From NCBI RefSeq assembly GCF_008326345.1, contig NZ_BJEN01000002.1, positions 248,001 to 312,000 of the forward strand: 64,000 nt of DNA, in the 5' to 3' direction. Below, piece after piece: positions 17,103-27,400 of the stretch; position 1 is the stretch's first letter, and each line of letters begins with the position of its first letter. The position numbers were made by a program, and so were the translations under genes. Below the pieces are notes generated by a model that was not told the DNA's origin, did no database searches, and was given only the letters and a program-made list of their open reading frames with translations. Origin of the DNA: Cutibacterium modestum (GTDB lineage Bacteria > Actinomycetota > Actinomycetes > Propionibacteriales > Propionibacteriaceae).

Positions 17103-19198
17103 CTGATGTCTTGACCCGTGCAGAGCAGGCTGACGAGGTCTCCGGCCACCAGGCGGTGCCAGTGGATGTCGAGGGGTTGATGGTCGGCGTCCCCGATCGT
17201 GACGAACCTATCCTTGGCCCCATCAACCTTTATTTGGCGGCGGGGGCCCGAGTACTTGTTGCTGGACCGTCGGGGGCTGGTAAAACGACTCTGCTGCACG
17301 CTATCGGCGGCTTACTCGAGGAAGAGAGCCACGACCTGGCCGGACGGGTGAACACGTGGTCTAGTGACGTGAACGTCGGCCTGCTGCAGCAGGAGCCGAT
17401 CCACTCCGTCGTCGCTGCCACATGCGGACGAGACATCGCTTTTGGCCCAGAAAACCATCGTGTCCCGCGAGAGGACATCTGGCCGATTGTCGAGGATTCC
17501 CGGCGACGAGCCCGGTTCACCATGCTCAAGGACCACTCGACTACAAAGATGTCCGGAGGACAAATGCAGCGTCTGGCTATCGCGGGGATTCTCGCTACCA
17601 ATCCTGGCCTGTTGCTGCTCGACGAGCCTGTCTCCATGCTCGACGACGAGTCAGCTACGGCAATCCGTGACGAGGTTGCCAGAATGGTCCACGACCGGAC
17701 GGTGCTCGTCGTCGATCACCATCCCAACCGATGGCGGGGCGTCCTCGACCAAGTTGTTGAGCTGACCGATCATGGCACCCTTAAGAAGATCTGGGATTTT
17801 GAGGACTTCCTGGATTCGCGTGAGGCAACGTCGTTGCCGCCGCACACCTCTACCGCCGGCGAGACGGTTGCCTGGGTCAGCGCTCTTGATGCTCACCGTC
17901 CCCAGTCCGACGACGTGCTGCTGCGCGGCGTCACTATGTCTGCCCGGCGCGGTCACATCACCGTCCTGTCGGGCCCAAGTGGGGTCGGCAAATCCACCCT
18001 ACTGAGGCTGCTCGCCGGCCTTGACGCCCCCGCATCCGGCGAACTCACTCTGCCGGGTCAGGCCGCCTGGGTACCGCAGAACCCAGAGAACTACCTGGTC
18101 GCCCGGACGGTTGCCGATGAATTGTTTGCCTCGCCCATGGTCCCTGAAGATGCCGATCTCAGGGACCTGGTGAGGACCTTCGGGCTCAAGCCGATTCTGA
18201 ACTCGCACCCCATGACATGCTCCGGGGGTGAGAAGCGGCGACTTGCCATTGCGGCAGCCCTGGCCCAGCGCCCCGACCTTCTCCTCGTCGATGAGCCGAC
18301 TGTCGGCCTCGACGACGACCGCGGCGCGAGCGTGCTATCAGCGATCCGTGCTGCGGCCGATTCGGGTGTCGCCGTCGTCGTTTCCTCTCACGATCGTCAG
18401 GTCATCGACATGGCCGACGAGGTCGTCAACGTCGCCTCCTACCGCGTCCCGGATCTCCCTCCGGAAGAGCATCCGGAGGAAAAACCAGCCTTCATGGCGA
18501 CGATCAACCCCCTTGTTGCCCTTCTCATTGCCATTGCTGGCATTTTTGGGTCCCTTTTGGTGCGCTCCCCTCTTATTGGGGCTATTAGTCTGGTCCCTGC
18601 CGCCGTGATGGCCCCGATGTGCTCCCGCCACATCAAACCCCTCGTGGTGCGGACAGTGCCCGTTCTCATCGCTGCGGTGATGCTGGTGTGGACGACGCTG
18701 CTATTGCACAGCGGGTTTACCGACCCAGCAGCGTGGAGCGAAGCGACCCGTCAGGGGTTGAGGATCCTGGTCTTCGTTCTGCCGGGCGCACTGGCCTCAG
18801 CGGCCGTCGACCCCACTCGGTTGGGTGACGCGTTGGCCCAGCAAACTCACCTGCCGCAACGTCCGGTGGTGGCCTCGGTGGCTGGTGTAGTGCGGATGGG
18901 ACACCTCGGTGACCAGTGGCGCATCCAGTCTGATGTACGCAACCTGCGTGGGTTGGGCCCCAAGCGGTCCCTGACTTCGCGGATCAAGTACTTGTCGTCA
19001 ATGACCTTCGCGATGATGCTGTATGCCATGAGGTCCTCGGAAGTCCTGAGTCGGGCGATGGATTCCCGCGGATTTGCGACGGCAACCCGCCGAACCTACG
19101 CGGTAGAGTCGCGTTGGCGTGCCCGTGACCTGTGGGGAGCGGGGCTTGCAGCCTTCGTCGTTGCGGTTCCAGCCTTGGCGGCCGCGCTGCTCGGCTGA
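17099..19198 (+). CDS. Fused ECF transporter ATPase-ATPase-EcfT protein (YkoD-YkoC type)
   Basis: 699-aa fusion. The first ABC ATPase has Walker A GPSGAGKTT (near residue 58), signature MSGGQMQRLAI and Walker B LLLLDEP. The second has Walker A GPSGVGKST (near 295), signature CSGGEKRRLAI and LLLVDEPTVGLDDD. A C-terminal EcfT-like membrane domain (about residues 460-699) holds several helices and the coupling-like region AMRSSEVLSRAMDSRGF. It would power uptake through YkoE. In many bacteria the ATPases and the T subunit are separate genes; here they are joined, so the whole transporter needs only two genes. The ATG overlaps the ykoE TGA. Confidence 0.92.
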   Translation: MTDVLTRAEQADEVSGHQAVPVDVEGLMVGVPDRDEPILGPINLYLAAGARVLVAGPSGAGKTTLLHAIGGLLEEESHDLAGRVNTWSSDVNVGLLQQEPIHSVVAATCGRDIAFGPENHRVPREDIWPIVEDSRRRARFTMLKDHSTTKMSGGQMQRLAIAGILATNPGLLLLDEPVSMLDDESATAIRDEVARMVHDRTVLVVDHHPNRWRGVLDQVVELTDHGTLKKIWDFEDFLDSREATSLPPHTSTAGETVAWVSALDAHRPQSDDVLLRGVTMSARRGHITVLSGPSGVGKSTLLRLLAGLDAPASGELTLPGQAAWVPQNPENYLVARTVADELFASPMVPEDADLRDLVRTFGLKPILNSHPMTCSGGEKRRLAIAAALAQRPDLLLVDEPTVGLDDDRGASVLSAIRAAADSGVAVVVSSHDRQVIDMADEVVNVASYRVPDLPPEEHPEEKPAFMATINPLVALLIAIAGIFGSLLVRSPLIGAISLVPAAVMAPMCSRHIKPLVVRTVPVLIAAVMLVWTTLLLHSGFTDPAAWSEATRQGLRILVFVLPGALASAAVDPTRLGDALAQQTHLPQRPVVASVAGVVRMGHLGDQWRIQSDVRNLRGLGPKRSLTSRIKYLSSMTFAMMLYAMRSSEVLSRAMDSRGFATATRRTYAVESRWRARDLWGAGLAAFVVAVPALAAALLG

Positions 19199-19251
19199 AC
19201 GTGTTTGTGGCCTCCCCGCCAGGTGGCGATCTCTCCCGGCCGTTCACGCAC

Positions 19252-20427
19252 TCAGCGATACAATGCTTTCTCCAGCACCGTCGCCAGCTTGTCGACGGAT
19301 GCCTGAAGGGAAAACCTGTTCGTCATGAGCTCGCGGGCCCGGTCGTGCCAGCGCTTCATGGTGGCCTCATCGGCGTCACGTACCCGCTCAATGCCGGCGA
19401 CCAGATCGGTCGGATTGACGCAGGCGCCCACCTCGTCGTCGCTGATGACATCGCGAATCGGTACCTTAGCGTTGGAGACGACGGCTAGCCCGGCAGCCAT
19501 GTAGTCGTAGAGCTTGTTGGGGCTCATGCCCTTGTCAAAGACCGACTGCGGAGACACCGTGTGCAGGCCCACGTCGCAGGCCGACAGGATGCGCACCAAC
19601 TCTGACTTCGGCACTTGGTTGTGGAAGGTGACGTTGGTCAGGCCTAGCCTGGCGACTTCGTCGATGGCCCACTGCTTACGCGCCCCGGCTCCGACCAGCA
19701 GAAAGTTGACGTCGGGCAGGCGACGGGCGGCGTCAATGATGAGGTCCAGCCCGACGTAGTTGGCGTGGGTCCCTGAGAATACCGCGGTGAATCCGGAAAT
19801 GCCGTACTCCTTGCGCAGTTCCTCGCGAGACTCTTCGACCTCATATTCGGTCAGGTCGGCACCATTTGGGACGACGGTGACCTTGTCGACGTTGATGCCG
19901 AGTTCGCGGAAGTGGTCCTCCCAGCCCTTCGTCACGACGACGATCTGGCGAGCGTGGGCGTAAATGGTTTTCTCCAACCCCTGCAGCACCTTATGCAGGG
20001 CTGACCCTTCCTTGAGGGCGCCGCCTGATACCAAAGATTCCGGCCACAGGTCGCGGACTTCAACGACGAATGGCTTGCGACGTAGAGCGGCGACGACCAT
20101 TCCGGCGGCGGGAGCCAAAATCTGTGGGGAGGAAGCGAAAATGACGTCGGCTGGGCGGACTAGGGCGCGCGCTCCGGCACCAGCGGCGAAGGCGATCCAG
20201 CCGAGGACCCGCTTGCCCCCGTTGCCCTTGTACTCCGGGATCGGAACGAGGGTGTAGCGCGGGTCGTCGACCGTCATACGCTCACCGGAGGTGTGATTGA
20301 TGTTGGCGGCGTAGAAATGGGGCTGCCAGCCGTGCAGCCGGGAAAACATGTCGAAATTACGGGTGATGCCACCCGATCCCGGTGGAAAGGCGTAGTGGTT
20401 GATAACGCTGACCTTGCGTTGCGGCAT
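19252..20427 (-). CDS. Glycosyltransferase family 4 protein
   Basis: 391-aa GT-B enzyme of the WcaI/WbuB-like class. The N-terminus SVINHYAFPPGSGGITRNF, an aromatic-acidic VEVRDLWPESL motif, VVPNGADLTEYE and the C-terminal GMSPNKLYDYMAAGLAVVSN donor site are present. ATG at 20427 is chosen over the open frame to 20469 because AGGAGG lies five bases upstream. It stands alone, convergent with the ECF transporter gene. It probably works on a cell-envelope polysaccharide; donor and acceptor are unknown. Confidence 0.83.
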   Translation of the reverse strand: MPQRKVSVINHYAFPPGSGGITRNFDMFSRLHGWQPHFYAANINHTSGERMTVDDPRYTLVPIPEYKGNGGKRVLGWIAFAAGAGARALVRPADVIFASSPQILAPAAGMVVAALRRKPFVVEVRDLWPESLVSGGALKEGSALHKVLQGLEKTIYAHARQIVVVTKGWEDHFRELGINVDKVTVVPNGADLTEYEVEESREELRKEYGISGFTAVFSGTHANYVGLDLIIDAARRLPDVNFLLVGAGARKQWAIDEVARLGLTNVTFHNQVPKSELVRILSACDVGLHTVSPQSVFDKGMSPNKLYDYMAAGLAVVSNAKVPIRDVISDDEVGACVNPTDLVAGIERVRDADEATMKRWHDRARELMTNRFSLQASVDKLATVLEKALYR

Positions 20428-20519
20428 CTTTCCTCCTGGGTTTGGGCGCAAACCAACCTTACCGGGCACGGCTGCTGTCCGTGGGCAGTGCCGCGACCAG
20501 AGCCGCAGCCCGCGGAAGA

Positions 20520-20939
20520 TCAGTCCTCGCGGGTGCCCTCCAGGGCCAGACCCACCAGGATGGGCTGGAAGAGCAAGCGAATCGCGCGTTTGTGGTCATC
20601 GTTGAGGCCGAATCCGTCCTTGTGCTCGACGAACTGGGCGACGTTGCCAGGGAAAATCGCGGCGAAGAAAGCGGCTGCGCCACGTCCCCAGAATTTCTTG
20701 TGACGGCCCGACAACAAGGCGGCCCCGAGGACGATCTCGGCGACGCCAGACAGCAGGACAACCGTATCGTCGTCCATGGGTACCCAATCGGGTACCTGAG
20801 CTTGGAACTCTTCACGGACGAAGGTGAGGTGACCGACACCGGCGTAGGCCAGTAGACCGCCCACGCCGAGGCGGCTCAGGGTGCGCAGCGGGTGGCGCTT
20901 TGACGGCGAAGGAGTGGTGAAGTGTGATGGGTGGGACAT
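20520..20939 (-). CDS. DoxX-family membrane protein
   Basis: 139-aa protein with four hydrophobic helices, including LGVGGLLAYAGVGHLTF, VLLSGVAEIVLGAALL, AAAFFAAIFPGNVAQF and LLFQPILVGLALEG, the usual DoxX layout. The ATG at 20939 follows AGGAGG at good spacing; the frame open to 21059 adds a low-quality extension. DoxX-like proteins are linked to redox or thiosulfate/quinone functions in some bacteria, but no role can be fixed here. Confidence 0.78.
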   Translation of the reverse strand: MSHPSHFTTPSPSKRHPLRTLSRLGVGGLLAYAGVGHLTFVREEFQAQVPDWVPMDDDTVVLLSGVAEIVLGAALLSGRHKKFWGRGAAAFFAAIFPGNVAQFVEHKDGFGLNDDHKRAIRLLFQPILVGLALEGTRED

Positions 20940-21052
20940 CGATCCTCCTGACGACTGGAAGTGGTACCCAATCGATGATAACTCGTGGAAATCCTGGTTC
21001 CTTATCGCCACGGGGCCAGTTAAGGTAGCGCGAGACCCGATCTGGAACCCGT

Positions 21053-21697
21053 TTACCACGGCTGGTCATCAAGACCCCCGATTAGTCGTTTGACCGAGTC
21101 CGGTAGCGGCGCATTCGACCATGGCGCCCGGACCGGTTCCCCGAGGGTGTGGTTGACCGGGATCAATCCAGCCCAGGCGTCAGTCTCCTCCTGAGGTTCG
21201 TTCGCGCCGTGGCTGCGTGCCTTGTACAACCAGTTATCGGAGGTGATTGGTAACGCGCAGATGCGGGTGGCGGCGAACTCTTTGCGAGAGTGGTGCCTTA
21301 CTTCCGTGCTCCGGCCCGGGAAGATGCTTTCGAGGAATGCGGTAAGAGCGTCCTCTTTCTCATGACCGCCCAGGTCGGCGAGGCTGCCGTGGACGGTTGC
21401 TGAGCGGTACATGGCGCTGGAGTGGAACCGGGTGTGGCCCACGACCCAGCCGTCAAGGACGAAGACCGTGTACACCGTTGGTGCTCCGGCAACCAGGTGG
21501 GAGAGCAATCCGGCTCCGGTCGATCCGTGGAAGAGAATGCGATCCCCGTCGAGGGCATGGAGTATGGGGACAGCCCAAGGTTCGCCGTTGTCAGAGATGC
21601 TGGATAAGACACCACAAGATTGGGTTTCCAGTAGACCGTTGAGGAGATCGCGGTCGTGGCTTGCTCGTTCAGGATGACGTCGAATAGTGGCGATCAT
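21053..21697 (-). CDS. Pyridoxamine 5'-phosphate oxidase family (FMN-binding split barrel) protein
   Basis: 214 aa. The pattern LLETQSCGVLSSISDNGEPW, AVPILHALDGDRILFHGSTG, then HSSAMYRSATVHGSL matches flavin-binding split-barrel proteins of the HugZ/PNPOx-like class that often carry FMN. It is divergent from a MocR-type regulator gene 78 bases away, a pairing common for PLP- or flavin-linked genes, so it may be the regulator's target. True PdxH activity is not implied; the active-site layout was not checked. Confidence 0.8.
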   Translation of the reverse strand: MIATIRRHPERASHDRDLLNGLLETQSCGVLSSISDNGEPWAVPILHALDGDRILFHGSTGAGLLSHLVAGAPTVYTVFVLDGWVVGHTRFHSSAMYRSATVHGSLADLGGHEKEDALTAFLESIFPGRSTEVRHHSRKEFAATRICALPITSDNWLYKARSHGANEPQEETDAWAGLIPVNHTLGEPVRAPWSNAPLPDSVKRLIGGLDDQPW

Positions 21698-21775
21698 GCG
21701 ACGACCCTTGCGCGATACCGGCCTGCTAAGAAGATCCAGAACCTGGAGAAATCACGAGTCCAGTAACCTGATGTC

Positions 21776-23155
21776 GTGCGGCACCCGGTTTCTGACCTCG
21801 TCCTCACCCCTGACGCCGTCACGATCCCTGGGATTGTGGATGCCATTGTGGCCGCGATCTCCGACGGTCGTCTGGCGGAGTCCGACCCCTTGCCCAGCAC
21901 TCGTGGGCTTGCAGCTCAACTGGGGTGTTCGCGTACCACGACTGTAGCCGCGTACGACGAGCTGGCTGCTGCCGGTTACGCGGTTGCCGTCGCGGGCTCG
22001 CGGACGGTGGTAGCTCCTGGGGCCACTTCGGCCGCACGTGAGCGGATCGCCACCCGTGTCACCCCCACGGAATCAGCGACCCCTAGTACCGCCATTCAGG
22101 GTCTTGACGACCCCTTTCCTTTGCGCGCTGGCAGGCCCGACGCCACTCTCATCAACTCGGCAGACTGGAGGCGATCTTGGCGATTTGCCGCCCGACAACC
22201 CATCTCGGGTGACACGTCCTGGGAGTGCCCTAGTACCGCTTTGGAGTCGGCCATCATCGACCACGTACGACGCCACCGTGGAATTGTCACCGACCGGGTG
22301 TTGCTGGCTGCTGGAACGAGCGCAGCAATTACGACGATGGGAGCTGCCACTGGCCTTCCCGCCGTCATCGAAGACCCCGGCTACCGTCGTGCCCGAGACG
22401 CCTTTCAACTAGCCGGTTCGCCACCGCTTCCCTGCCCCGTCGACGATGATGGCCTGTGCGTTGACCCCCTGCCGGACCACGCCTGTGTAGTGTACCTGAG
22501 TCCTGCCCATCAGTTTCCGATGGGGACTCGTATGAGTCTTCCTCGGCGTCAGCGGATTATTGAATGGGCTCACGACACTGGGTCTCAACTCATTGAAGAC
22601 GATTACGACGGCGAGTTCCGATATGGCGTTGCCCCTCTGCCGGCTCTGCGTTCTCTGCCCGGGGCTGCCGACGTTGTCACATACGTCGGCACTTCCTCTA
22701 AAATCCTCACTCCATCTCTTCAGGCCGCCTGGATCATTTCTCCGGCAGCCATCGCCGATTCGTTGCGTCATGAGCTAGCTCTGCGTCGATCTGGGGTTGC
22801 AACTATGACCGCGACGGCCCTTGCCCACTTCGTCTCCACGGGTTGCCTTGACCGGCACCTTGCCCGTGCCGCACGGACCTATTCGGCTCGTCGCATCGCC
22901 CTCATTGCTGCATTGCGACGCACAATGCCCCGGGTGGTGGTCGGCGGGATTGATGCCGGCCTTCACGTGCGGGTTGACCTTCCGGATGATCGCCGGGTGG
23001 CCCAGAAGCTTGTTGGCCGTGGTTATCAGGTGGATCCGGTCAGCGACAGCTGCCTGTCCGCAACAGCGAGCGGTCTGGTCATTGGATACGGCTGTTTGCC
23101 TGAGACGCGGGCTCGAGATGTTGCTGTGGCAATTCGGTCGGTGATCAACGAGTGA
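21776..23155 (+). CDS. MocR/PdxR-like transcriptional regulator with aminotransferase domain
   Basis: 459 aa. An N-terminal GntR-type winged helix (LPSTRGLAAQLGCSRTTTVA followed by AYDELAAAGY) is joined by a linker to a fold-type I aminotransferase domain: LLAAGTSAAITTMGAATG, EDDYDGEFRYG and the PLP-lysine region SSKILTPSLQAAWI. Such regulators sense PLP and control vitamin B6 or linked amine metabolism. GTG at 21776 has no Shine-Dalgarno, while TAACCT sits 21765-21770, so the message may be leaderless. The divergent FMN-type gene is the obvious candidate target. Confidence 0.87.
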   Translation: MRHPVSDLVLTPDAVTIPGIVDAIVAAISDGRLAESDPLPSTRGLAAQLGCSRTTTVAAYDELAAAGYAVAVAGSRTVVAPGATSAARERIATRVTPTESATPSTAIQGLDDPFPLRAGRPDATLINSADWRRSWRFAARQPISGDTSWECPSTALESAIIDHVRRHRGIVTDRVLLAAGTSAAITTMGAATGLPAVIEDPGYRRARDAFQLAGSPPLPCPVDDDGLCVDPLPDHACVVYLSPAHQFPMGTRMSLPRRQRIIEWAHDTGSQLIEDDYDGEFRYGVAPLPALRSLPGAADVVTYVGTSSKILTPSLQAAWIISPAAIADSLRHELALRRSGVATMTATALAHFVSTGCLDRHLARAARTYSARRIALIAALRRTMPRVVVGGIDAGLHVRVDLPDDRRVAQKLVGRGYQVDPVSDSCLSATASGLVIGYGCLPETRARDVAVAIRSVINE

Positions 23156-23344
23156 GCAACCTGAGGTGGCACCGGACATCATCGTCACCTCGATTACCAC
23201 ACGCGGTTGGGGAAAGCTGGGAAGAGCGTGGGGTTGGGGAGATCATGCTTGAAGAAAGACAGAGAGGAAATGTTCTTCCGGACGGATCGCGTCGCTTTCC
23301 AGCCGGTGTGCTCCTCGACCAGCGATATGTGACAGACACGGTAA

Positions 23345-23372
23345 GGGGCCGGTGACGATCGCCACCGGCCCC
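23345..23372. terminator. Bidirectional hairpin terminator between convergent genes
   Basis: GGGGCCGGTG and CACCGGCCCC are perfect complements with an eight-base loop, sitting between the MocR gene end (23155) and the end of the DHOD-like gene (23389). Symmetric GC-rich stem, short T content on either side. It probably ends the pyruvate oxidoreductase operon. Confidence 0.7.
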
Positions 23373-23388
23373 TCTGCGAATTCGAGGA

Positions 23389-24396
23389 TCAGGATCCGTA
23401 GGTCGTTTTGGCCTTCTCAAGAGCCGCGACGTAACCGTTGCGCTCGTACTCGGCGGTTGACGCATCATTCGGGACGGCGAGCATGCCACGTAACGTGTCG
23501 AGGTTGACCTCCTTGCGCTGCAGGTAGGATTCCAGCCCCTTCTGTAGCTCGATCGCGTACCCCGTGCCGTGACGCACTAACGCCGACGTGGTCATGACGA
23601 CGTCGGCTCCGGCGAGGAGATACTTGACGACTTCGTCGGAGCTCTCAACACCCGAGGACGCGGCCAGCGAGGCGTTAATGCGGCCCGACAGTGCAGCAAT
23701 CCACGTCAATGGCAGCCGAGCGTCAGCCGGAGACGACAGCCACACTCCGGGCTCCACCTGCATCGTCTCGACGTTGATGTCGGGCTGCAGAAACCGGTTG
23801 AACATTACCAGGGCGTCGGCACCGGCGGCATCCAGACGGGTGGCCATATTACCCAGGGCCGAGAAGAACGGCGAGAGCTTGACGGCAACCGGCACACTCA
23901 CAGCGTCCTTGACGGCCTGGACGATCTCGACATGTCGGTCCTCGACCTCCTCAGCCGATTGTTCAAGATCACCGGGCACCATGTAGACGTTGCACTCGAT
24001 GCCTGCCGCGCCGGCCCTTTCCATGCGTTTGGCAGTATTGACCCATCCGCCGTTCGTCGCCCCGTTGAGGGATGCAATGACGGGGATGTCAACGGCATTG
24101 GCGCTGGCCTCCAGATGGGCGAGGTAGCGCTCGGTGATACCACCCTGGTTGCTGGCCACGATCGGGAAGAAGCTCAGCGACTCGGCGAACGAGTCCATGT
24201 ACTCGAGCTCGATCTCTGCCTGCCGGGCCTCCTCGTGCCTCACCTGCTCCTCGAACAGGGAGTACATGACGATGGCTCCGACCCCGGCGTCGGCGAGGGC
24301 CTTGACCCCGTCGACTTTCTGCTGGATGGGGCCAGCGGAGGCAACCAGTGGCGACCTCAGGCTTAGCCCCATGTAGTTGGTGTGAAGATCACTCAT
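23389..24396 (-). CDS. Dihydroorotate dehydrogenase-like FMN protein
   Basis: 335 aa with a TIM-barrel flavin oxidoreductase fold of the DHOD/PreA superfamily: NYMGLSLRSPLVASAGPIQQ at the start, ASLNGATNGGWVNTAKRME, VPVAVKLSPFFSALG and the phosphate-binding C-terminal region SGVESSDEVVKYLLAGADVV. The usual N-x-S-x-P-N active-site signature of true DHODs is replaced by ECNVYMVPGD, so orotate synthesis is doubtful. It is the last gene of an operon after the pyruvate:ferredoxin oxidoreductase gene (23-base gap) and a GltD-like gene, which suggests an electron-transfer role. ATG at 24396 has GAAGGAA nine bases upstream. Confidence 0.82.
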   Translation of the reverse strand: MSDLHTNYMGLSLRSPLVASAGPIQQKVDGVKALADAGVGAIVMYSLFEEQVRHEEARQAEIELEYMDSFAESLSFFPIVASNQGGITERYLAHLEASANAVDIPVIASLNGATNGGWVNTAKRMERAGAAGIECNVYMVPGDLEQSAEEVEDRHVEIVQAVKDAVSVPVAVKLSPFFSALGNMATRLDAAGADALVMFNRFLQPDINVETMQVEPGVWLSSPADARLPLTWIAALSGRINASLAASSGVESSDEVVKYLLAGADVVMTTSALVRHGTGYAIELQKGLESYLQRKEVNLDTLRGMLAVPNDASTAEYERNGYVAALEKAKTTYGS

Positions 24397-24419
24397 GACA
24401 CGTCATTCCTTCGTGGCTG

Positions 24420-27400
24420 TCAGGCGCGGTTGGATGAAGCGGCGAATTCGGACATACGGGCATCGACAGCAAAGTCCTCGGCGGCGCGAGATGCCATCTC
24501 GGCATACTCGGCGTAGCGGCGCTCTACCTGGCGCTGGCCCAGGTCCAGCATACGTTCGGCCTCTTCCGGATGAGCCTTCTGGAGCATCCGGTAGCGCAGC
24601 TCGAGCTTGGTGTACTCCCGCCACGTCTCGTCGGGCTTCGGGGAGTCGAGCAGGAATGGGTTGCGTCCTTCGTCGGCTAGCACCGGGTTGTAACGCATCA
24701 GCGGCCAGTGCCCACAGTGGACCGCCTTGTACTGCTGGTCCAGGCCGTTGCGCAGATCGTAGCCGTGGGCGATGCAGTGGCTGTAGGCGATGATGAGGCT
24801 CGGGCCAGGGTAGGCCTCGGCCTCGCGGAAGGCTCGCAGGGTTTGCTGTGGATCGGCGCCCAGGGCCACGCGGGCGACATATACCGACCCGTAGGCGATG
24901 GCTTGCAGAGCGATATCCTTCTTGGCGGTGGGCTTGCCAGCCGAGGCGAATTTGGCGACGGCGCCTAGCGGTGTCGACTTCGACGCCTGACCACCGGTAT
25001 TGGAGTACACCTCGGTATCGAGGACCAGGACGTTGACGTCGCGGCCGGAGGCAAGCACGTGGTCGACGCCGCCGGAACCAATGTCGTAGGCCCAACCGTC
25101 ACCGCCGATGATCCACACCGACCGGCGTAGCAAGTGGTCGGCGACACTCATGAGGTCGCGCACTGCCGGGGTCTGCTCCATATCGGCGAGCTTGGCTTGC
25201 AGCTCTTTGACGCGGTGCTGCTGGCTCTGCAGGTCGTGCTCGGTCAGCTGCGGGGCGTGTAGCAGATCCTTGACGAGTTCCGGGTCGAGCTGACTGGAGA
25301 CCTCCTGGAGGCGACGTTTGGCCAGGTCGGTCTGGACGTTGGCGGCCATCCGCATGCCCAGGCCAAACTCGGCGTTGTCCTCGAATAGTGAGTTCGACCA
25401 TGCCGGGCCACGTCCCGACGCATTCTTGCCCCACGGTGTCGTCGGTAGGTTGCCGCCGTAGATAGAGGAGCAGCCGGTGGCATTGGCAACTTCGGCGCGG
25501 TCGCCGAAGAGCTGGGTAATGAGCTTGACGTACGGCGTCTCGCCACATCCCGAGCAGGCCCCGGAGAACTCGAAGAGGGGCTCCAGGAACTGGGTGCCGC
25601 GCACGGTGGCGAAGTCGACGCGGGAGCGATCGTTAACGGGAATCGTCTCGAAGAACTTCACGTTCTCGCGCTGGACGGTCTTGTCAAGGTGTTCCTCAAG
25701 GTTGATGGCCTTGCGGTCAGGCTCGCCGATCGGGTGCGCCGGGCAAGCCTCGACGCACAGTCCGCAGCCGGTGCACTGGTCGGGGACGATCTGCAGGGTG
25801 TAGCAGGACTCTGGCAAGCCGGCGGCATTGAGCTCTGCGGACTGGAAGGATTCCGGGGCACCCTCGAGCTGAGACTGCGGGTAGTATTTGGCGCGGATAA
25901 CGCCGTGCGGGCAGACGAAGGCGCAGTTGCCGCACTGGATGCAGGCGTTGGGCTCCCAAGTGGCAATGACGTCCGACAGCGTCCGCTGCTCGTACTTTGT
26001 AGTCCCGGCGGGGTAGGTGCCGTCGTCAGGCAGGGCCGAGACGGGCAGCAGGTCGCCGAAGCCTTCGATCATCCGAGCGGTGACATTCTTGACGAACTCA
26101 GGGGAGTCCTTGCGCACCGCTGGGATGAGGCTGTGGTTGGCAGTCATCTGGTCAGGAACCTTGACCTGGTGCAGATGCTCTAGGGAGGCATCGACGGCCG
26201 CGTGGTTCATCTCGACGATCTTCTGAGACTTCTTGCCGTATGTCTTCTGGATCGAGTCCTTGATCTTCGCGATGGCCTCATCCTTGGGCAGCACCCCAGA
26301 GATCGCGAAGAAGCACGTCTGCAGGATGGTGTTGGTGCGGTTACGCAAACCCACCTTGCGGGCAACGGACAGGGCGTCGATGGTCCACAGGTCGAGGTGC
26401 TTGTCGAGGACCTGACGTTGCATGGTGTCGGGCAGCTTGTCCCACACCTCGTAGGCGTTGTAGGGAGAGTTCAGCAGCACTGTGGTGCCCTCGCGAGCCA
26501 TCGTTAGAACGTCGATGGACTCCAGAATCCCCCAAGCATGAATGCCGATGAATCCGGCCTGGCTGACCAGATAAGGGGCCTCGATCGGCTTGGGGCCGAA
26601 ACGCAGGTGGGAGGTGGTCCTTGACCCGGACTTCTTGGAGTCGTAGACGAAGTAGCCCTGGGCATAGGTGTCGGGGTCCGATCCGAGGATCTTGATGGTG
26701 TTTTTGTTGGCGCCGACGGTGCCGTCGGAACCCATACCGTAGAACACCGCGCGGATCGTCTTGGGATCCTCGATGTCGAGGGGCTCCCATGGCAAGGATA
26801 TGCCGGTGATGTCGTCGTCGATGCCGATGGTGAAGCGGGGACGCGGGCTTTCCAACTCGAGTTCGGCGGCGATCCCGGCCACCATGCCGGGGGTGAACTC
26901 CTTCGATGAAATGCCGTAGCGACCACCCGAGACGATCGGCATGGAGTTACGGGTACCGCGGGAATGCGCCTCGGAAAGGGCGGCCAGCACGTCGAGGAAG
27001 AGAGGCTCGCCGCTCGAACCGGGCTCCTTGGTGCGGTCCAGAATGGCGACGGTGCGAGCCGTCTCCGGGATGGCCTTGACGACCTCGACGGCCGGGAAGG
27101 GGCGAAACAGGTGCAACTCGACGAGGCCGAGCTTGTGTCCCTGGGCGTTGAGGTGGTCGATGGTGTGCTCGATAGTGCGGGCGCCGGAGCCCATGCAGAC
27201 CATAACCTCGGTGGCCTCGGGATCACCGTGGTACTCGACGAGGTGGTACTGGCGTCCGACGACCTGGGCGAACTCGTCCATAAGGGACTGGACGATGCCC
27301 GGCACCTTCGCGTAGTACTTGTTTGCGGCCTCACGAGCCTGGAAATGAGTGTCCGGGTTCTGGGCGGTGCCGCGAATGAATGGGTGAGCCGGAGACAAGG

